DNA of 8,278 nt. Source: CAKUFA01 sp963646285 (GTDB lineage Bacteria > Bacillota > Clostridia > Christensenellales > Aristaeellaceae). The notes beneath the pieces are model-generated. The model was given only the letters and a program-made list of their open reading frames with translations. It was not told the origin of the DNA and did not search any database. Shown piece after piece: positions 5,122 through 8,278 of this stretch; positions within the stretch are counted from its first letter, which is position 1, and each line of letters starts with the position of its first letter. The stretch is from NCBI GenBank assembly GCA_963646285.1, contig CAVIWF010000073.1:1-8278 (forward strand). Direction: 5' to 3'. A program made the position numbers and the translations under genes.

Positions 5122-6999
5122 ATGAAGAAGCGTTTTCTCGCGCTGCTCCTGGCTGCCATGATGGTAGTGACCGCCGTGCCCGCTGCCTTTGCAGAGGGTG
5201 TCAGCGGCACCTTTGAGGGCACGGCCAAGGGCTTTGGCGGCGACGTGACTGTCACCCTGACCCTGACCGACGGTGTGATCACCGACGCACAGGCTGCCGG
5301 CCCGGATGAAACCCAGGGCATCGGCTCCAAGGCCATCGAAAGCCTGCCGGCTGAAATCGTGGCCAACAACAGCATTGCGGTGGACGGTGTGTCCGGCGCA
5401 ACCTTCTCTTCCAACGCTGTGAAGGAAGCTGCCGAGGCTGCTCTGGTAGCTGCCGGCGTGGATGCTGAAGCTTACAAGACCGCCGTGGCTGCCGAAAAGG
5501 CAGAGGATGCCACCTATGATGCCGATGTGGTTATCGTGGGTGCAGGCGGCGCAGGCATGGTGGCTGCCATCACCGCAGCCCAGGCCGGCAAGAGCGTGGT
5601 ACTGGTGGAAGGCCAGTCCGTGGTGGGCGGCAACTCCGTCCGTGCAACCGGCGGCATGAACGCTGCCAAGACCCCTGCCCAGGATGAAAACACCTTCGGC
5701 GAAAGCGCCGGTGTGGAAAAGACCCTGGCCAGCGCTGCTTCCACCTATGCAGACAATGCGGACATCACCGCTCTGGCTGCTACGGTAACTGCCCAGTGGG
5801 AAGCTTATCAGGCCAATCCCGAAGGCTACTTCGACTCTGTGGAGCTGATGGAACTGGACGCCATGGTGGGCGGCAAGGGCCTGAACAGCATCGACCTGGT
5901 GAAGACCCTGTGCGAAAACAGTGCCGACTCCATCGAATGGCTGAAGACCCTGAACATCAACCTGACCAGCGTTGGTGCCTTCGGCGGCGCATCCGTAAAG
6001 CGGATCCATCGCCCGGTGGACGAAAACGGCAAGACCCTGTCTGTGGGCGCTTACATGGTGCCCCTGCTGGAGCAGAGCGTTAACGGCTACGACAACATCA
6101 CCCTGCTGACCAGCACCCTGGCCAACACCATCCTGACCAAGGACGGCGCTGCTGTGGGCATTGTTGCCACCGGCAAGGACGGGGAAACCGTTACCGTGAA
6201 CGCCAAGGCCGTGCTGCTGGCTACCGGCGGCTTCGGTGCCAACAGCGCCATGGTGGAGCAGTACAAGCCTGAACTGGCTGGCTTCATGACCACCAACGCT
6301 GCCGGCGCTCAGGGTCAGGGCATTGTGATGGCAGAGGCCGTAGGCGCTGCCACCGTAGACATGGAGCAGATTCAGATTCACCCCACCGTGCAGTTTGACA
6401 CCGCTGCCCTGATCACCGAAGGCCTCCGTGGCGACGGCGCCATTCTGGTGAACGCCGAGGGCAAGCGCTTCATCGACGAAGTGGGCACCCGTGACGTGGT
6501 ATCCGCCGCTGAAATCGCCCAGACCGGCTCCTACAGCTGGCTGGTGGTTGACCAGGCCATGGTGGACGCCTCCACGGTCATCCAGGGCTACATCAAGAAG
6601 GGCTACACCTTCACCGGCAACACCTACGAAGAGCTGGCAGAAGCCATCGGCGTAGACGCTGCCGCCTTCGCTGAAACCATGAACACCTGGAACGGCTATG
6701 TGGAAGCCAAGAACGATCCTGACTTCGGCCGCACCAGCTTCGCCAATCAGCTGAACACCGCTCCCTACTATGCCATCAAGGTATCCGCAGGCGTGCACCA
6801 CACCATGGGCGGCCTGAAGATCAACACTTCCGCTGAAGTGCTGGATACCAACGGCAACGCCATCCCCGGCCTGTTCGCAGCCGGTGAGGTAACCGGCGGC
6901 GTCCACGGTGCCAACCGTCTGGGCGGCAACGCTGTGACCGACATTGTGGTGTTCGGCCGCATTGCAGGCGCTTCCGCTGCGGAGTATGCAAGCAAGTAA
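5122..6999 (+). CDS. Secreted FMN/FAD fumarate-reductase-like flavoprotein
   Basis: This 625-residue exported reductase probably passes electrons from covalent FMN to FAD and on to an unsaturated carboxylate such as fumarate. Residues 1-24 are a signal peptide (MKKR, hydrophobic core, AFA cleavage site). Residues about 27-112 form an FMN-binding domain with DGVSGAT at 88-94; T94 is the expected site of flavinylation by ApbE. From about residue 135 comes the FAD-dependent fumarate reductase/flavocytochrome c fold, with GAGGAG at 140-145 and E163. H420 lies in IHPT, T432-E433 in LITEG, R457 in GTRD, H559-H560 in GVHHTMGG and R599 in GANRLGG. These correspond to the substrate and proton-donor residues of Shewanella fumarate reductase. 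No heme CxxCH is present; the FMN domain takes the electron-entry role. Urocanate or other enoate reductases share this fold, so the substrate is not certain. Codon choice is strongly biased, as in highly expressed genes. No apbE or membrane electron donor is in the window. Confidence 0.9.
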   Translation: MKKRFLALLLAAMMVVTAVPAAFAEGVSGTFEGTAKGFGGDVTVTLTLTDGVITDAQAAGPDETQGIGSKAIESLPAEIVANNSIAVDGVSGATFSSNAVKEAAEAALVAAGVDAEAYKTAVAAEKAEDATYDADVVIVGAGGAGMVAAITAAQAGKSVVLVEGQSVVGGNSVRATGGMNAAKTPAQDENTFGESAGVEKTLASAASTYADNADITALAATVTAQWEAYQANPEGYFDSVELMELDAMVGGKGLNSIDLVKTLCENSADSIEWLKTLNINLTSVGAFGGASVKRIHRPVDENGKTLSVGAYMVPLLEQSVNGYDNITLLTSTLANTILTKDGAAVGIVATGKDGETVTVNAKAVLLATGGFGANSAMVEQYKPELAGFMTTNAAGAQGQGIVMAEAVGAATVDMEQIQIHPTVQFDTAALITEGLRGDGAILVNAEGKRFIDEVGTRDVVSAAEIAQTGSYSWLVVDQAMVDASTVIQGYIKKGYTFTGNTYEELAEAIGVDAAAFAETMNTWNGYVEAKNDPDFGRTSFANQLNTAPYYAIKVSAGVHHTMGGLKINTSAEVLDTNGNAIPGLFAAGEVTGGVHGANRLGGNAVTDIVVFGRIAGASAAEYASK

Positions 7000-7009
7000 T
7001 CGGTTTTTT

Positions 7010-7058
7010 GCGAGAGGGGCGCAGCTGCTTTAAGCAAAGCGGTTATCTCCCCTCTCGC
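7010..7058 (+). promoter_or_regulatory. Long stem-loop just after the reductase gene
   Basis: GCGAGAGGGG (7010-7019) pairs perfectly with CCCCTCTCGC (7049-7058), and an inner GCTTT-AAGC-AAAGC hairpin sits in the loop. No T-tract follows. It precedes the true terminator by a few bases and may act as a 3' stability element. The sequence GGTTTT..GCGAGAGG that opens it recurs after recO. Confidence 0.6.
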
Positions 7059-7061
7059 CCT

Positions 7062-7107
7062 CTCCCCTCGTCCCGAAACTTTTATTTGGGATGAGGGGAG
7101 TTTTTTT
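7062..7107 (+). terminator. Intrinsic terminator of the reductase gene
   Basis: CTCCCCTCGTCCC (7062-7074) pairs with GGGATGAGGGGAG (7088-7100), thirteen pairs including one G:U. Seven T at 7101-7107 follow directly. This is a strong canonical terminator. Confidence 0.93.
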
Positions 7108-7154
7108 ATGGGAAGGAGTAACGTCTTTTCGTCATCCTCGGCAGGAACGAACCC

Positions 7155-7167
7155 TTCGACAGTCGAA
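7155..7167. other. Small perfect palindrome upstream of recO
   Basis: TTCGAC-A-GTCGAA lies 33 bases before the recO start. It could be a protein-binding site or part of an interspersed repeat remnant. No clear -35/-10 pair for recO was found in 7108-7199. Confidence 0.3.
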
Positions 7168-7199
7168 ATGAATCACCAACAGGAAGGAGGGGGCATTCC

Positions 7200-7925
7200 A
7201 TGATTCAAACCGAGCAGACCGCCATTGTGCTGCGGTACGTCAATTACCGGGAAAACGACCGCATGCTGACCCTCCTGAGCCCCACCCGGGGGAAGATTGA
7301 AGCCGTGGCTCGTGGGTGCCGGCGACCCCGATCCCCTCTGCTGAACGCCAGCGACCTCTTCGCCCTGGGGGATTACGAGCTATACGCCAGGTCCGGGCGG
7401 ATCAGCGTGGTATCCGCCTCCCTGATTGAAACCTTTTATCCCCTGCGGGGGGATTTCGACCGGCTAAGCTGCGGGGTGTATCTGCTGAACCTGGCAGAGG
7501 CCGCCGCCCAGCCCGGGGTAGCGGATCAGGAGCTGTTCATGCTGCTGCTGCACACCCTGAGCCGGCTCACCTTTTCCACCCAGGAGTGGAAGCCCCTTTT
7601 GGCCGGGTTCCTGCTCCACTACGCCGCCAGCGAAGGCTTCAAGCCCCGGCTGAACCACTGCGTCACCTGCCAGAAGCCCCTGACGACGGAGGAGCAGGTG
7701 TACTTTGACACCATGGAGGGGGGGCTGGTGTGCCGGGACTGCCACCAGAAGGGGCAATCCCCGGTAGCGGCGGAGCAGGCACGGTGGATGCGGCAGATGC
7801 TGCAAAAGGGAACATCCTCCTGGGTGAACACCCCGGACTGCTACGCCCCCTTTCCCCTTCTGCGGAAGTTCGTGGAGCAGCGGCTGGATCGCCGCTTGAA
7901 AAGCACCGCCACTTTGCCGGAGTAA
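7200..7925 (+). CDS. recO: DNA repair protein RecO
   Basis: This 241-residue recombination mediator of the RecFOR pathway works with RecR to load RecA onto SSB-coated single-stranded DNA. The N-terminal OB-fold has the typical opening TEQTAIVLRYVNYRENDRML and then LLSPTRGKIEAVARGCRR (about residues 4-42). The helical C-terminal part carries a four-cysteine zinc site: C154 and C157 in CVTC, and C178 and C181 in CRDC after EGGLV. Length is normal for the family. GGAAGGAGG at 7182-7190 lies nine bases before the ATG. In many Firmicutes recO follows era; here it follows a strong terminator, so it must have its own promoter, which was not identified. Nothing unusual is seen in the protein. Confidence 0.95.
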   Translation: MIQTEQTAIVLRYVNYRENDRMLTLLSPTRGKIEAVARGCRRPRSPLLNASDLFALGDYELYARSGRISVVSASLIETFYPLRGDFDRLSCGVYLLNLAEAAAQPGVADQELFMLLLHTLSRLTFSTQEWKPLLAGFLLHYAASEGFKPRLNHCVTCQKPLTTEEQVYFDTMEGGLVCRDCHQKGQSPVAAEQARWMRQMLQKGTSSWVNTPDCYAPFPLLRKFVEQRLDRRLKSTATLPE

Positions 7926-7944
7926 CAGGTTTTGCGAGAGGATT

Positions 7945-7985
7945 GCGGGAGGGGGAGCTTTTGTGTCAAAAGCTCCCCCTCCCGC
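7945..7985 (+). terminator. Perfect 19-bp hairpin downstream of recO
   Basis: An arm opening GCGGGAGGGGGAGC (7945-7963) pairs without a mismatch to 7967-7985 across the three-base loop TGT. Its stem strength suggests a transcription barrier, but no T-tract follows on either side, so it is not a canonical terminator. A second hairpin, CCGAAAA-CCAC-TTTTCGG (7994-8011), comes directly after it. Confidence 0.6.
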
Positions 7986-8036
7986 ACCCACCCCCGAAAA
8001 CCACTTTTCGGTGGATTGATTCTTTAGAATTTTTTC

Positions 8037-8103
8037 ATAAGAAGACAACTTCATCCGAAGGGAACCCGAAGGAGTCCAGAGGGCGACCGGAAAGCCCTCT
8101 GGA
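8037..8103 (+). repeat. Repeat unit, TCCAGAGGGC stem type
   Basis: The unit opens with a stretch matching 112-141 (AAGAAGACA..CTT.ATCCGAAGGGA). It ends in the core with stem TCCAGAGGGC (8075-8084), loop GACCGGAAA and GCCCTCTGGA (8094-8103), a perfect 10-bp stem. Confidence 0.75.
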
Positions 8104-8180
8104 AATCATCAATTGAAGACTGCCGCTGTCATGCGAAGGGCGAAGGTTTCCCAAGGGCGACCGCAAAGCCCCCTGCAAAA
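8104..8180 (+). repeat. Repeat unit with chimeric, mispaired core
   Basis: The left arm TCCCAAGGGC (8149-8158) is of a type not otherwise seen in the window. The right arm GCCCCCTGCA (8168-8177) is that of the TGCAGGGGGC type. Only the four loop-proximal pairs and two isolated outer ones form. The loop GACCGCAAA is intact. Confidence 0.7.
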
Positions 8181-8233
8181 GCCTTGCAATAGAAGTCTTT
8201 TGCAGGAATGCGAAGAGCGAAGAGGTGCAGGGG
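8181..8233 (+). repeat. Truncated repeat unit
   Basis: GAAGTCTTTTGCAGGAATGCGAAG resembles 192-217. It is followed by GCGAAGAGGTGCAGGGG, the left half of a core. The loop and right arm are missing; sequence from about 8234 is unrelated. Confidence 0.65.
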
Positions 8234-8240
8234 TAAGTGA

Positions 8241-8269
8241 GCGGCTACACGCCAGTGGCGTGTATAGCA
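8241..8269. other. Hairpin at the end of the repeat array
   Basis: TACACGCC (8246-8253) pairs perfectly with GGCGTGTA (8257-8264) around AGT. The flanks GCGGC and GCAGC extend the pairing imperfectly. It starts where the last repeat core breaks off. Its identity is not recognised and it may continue past the window. Confidence 0.5.
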
Positions 8270-8278
8270 GCTGCGAAC

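Larger units (their letters stand above)
7926..8278. repeat. Gene-free repeat-rich block at the right end
   Basis: No gene is supported here. From left to right it holds the perfect post-recO hairpin and a second small hairpin. An AT-richer spacer follows with the palindrome ATTCTTTAGAAT (near 8019-8030), then three tandem units of the same repeat family as at the left end (from about 8037, 8104 and 8181). The last 30 bases carry an unrelated hairpin. The plus-strand frame that continues to 8116 is accounted for by the recO shadow and repeats. Confidence 0.8.

Noticed and set aside
4996..6906. A 636-codon open frame on the minus strand across the reductase gene
   Set aside because: It mirrors the strongly biased GC-rich codons of the plus-strand reductase, is rich in G, H and V, and has no recognisable domain. 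The plus-strand protein has a full set of family motifs.
7118..7170. Possible interspersed-repeat remnant upstream of recO (GTCATCC..CCTTCGACAGTCGAAATGA)
   Set aside because: It looks repeat-like, but only one copy is in the window, so it cannot be supported here beyond its small palindrome.
8037..8278. Integron attC array (units near 70 bp with hairpins)
   Set aside because: No integrase, no cassette genes between units, and no recognisable core recombination sites; the units lie directly next to each other.
1..8278. A transposon or genomic island bounded by the edge repeats
   Set aside because: No transposase, integrase or foreign cargo is present. The genes between are core functions (mrp, secG, recO, GDPD), so the repeats look interspersed and not like ends of one element.

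Overview
The window looks like chromosomal DNA from a GC-rich, low-oxygen Firmicute, most likely a gut clostridium of the Oscillospiraceae/Ruminococcaceae type. This rests on strong AGGAGG-type ribosome binding sites, sigma-A-like promoters, a lipobox lipoprotein with S/T-rich linkers, a short SecG, a Mrp ATPase with an N-terminal cysteine cluster, and a secreted FMN/FAD fumarate-reductase-like enzyme. The family-level placement is inference; no taxonomic marker is present.

Layout: (1) 1-563 has no credible gene and is filled with GC-rich hairpin repeats in both orientations. (2) 564-1385 (minus) is a Mrp/NBP35-type Fe-S carrier ATPase. (3) 1386-1678 is a divergent control region with a good promoter for the plus-strand gene. 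(4) 1679-3580 (plus) is a lipoprotein with six tandem peptidoglycan-binding domains, ended by an intrinsic terminator. (5) 3736-4461 (minus) is a glycerophosphodiester phosphodiesterase. (6) 4644-4880 (minus) is secG, with its own promoter and terminator. (7) 5122-6999 (plus) is a secreted, probably covalently flavinylated fumarate-reductase-like flavoprotein with an extended -10 promoter and a strong terminator. (8) 7200-7925 (plus) is recO. (9) 7926-8278 returns to hairpins and repeats of the same family as the left end.

The genes do not form a pathway. Each appears to be its own transcription unit, separated by terminators and hairpins: Fe-S delivery, envelope binding, lipid-head-group turnover, protein export, anaerobic electron disposal and recombination repair. 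SecG and the two exported proteins are linked only in the general sense that both proteins leave by the Sec route.

I see no defence island, phage, CRISPR array or biosynthetic cluster. The most unusual content is the repeat family at the two edges. Its roughly 37-bp core folds into a 10-bp stem with a nearly constant 9-nt loop, and occurs in three stem versions that differ by matched changes on both arms. Cores sit in larger units: two roughly 162-bp inverted pairs, and tandem units of about 66-76 bp. One copy is chimeric with a broken stem, and one stops halfway and runs into an unrelated hairpin.
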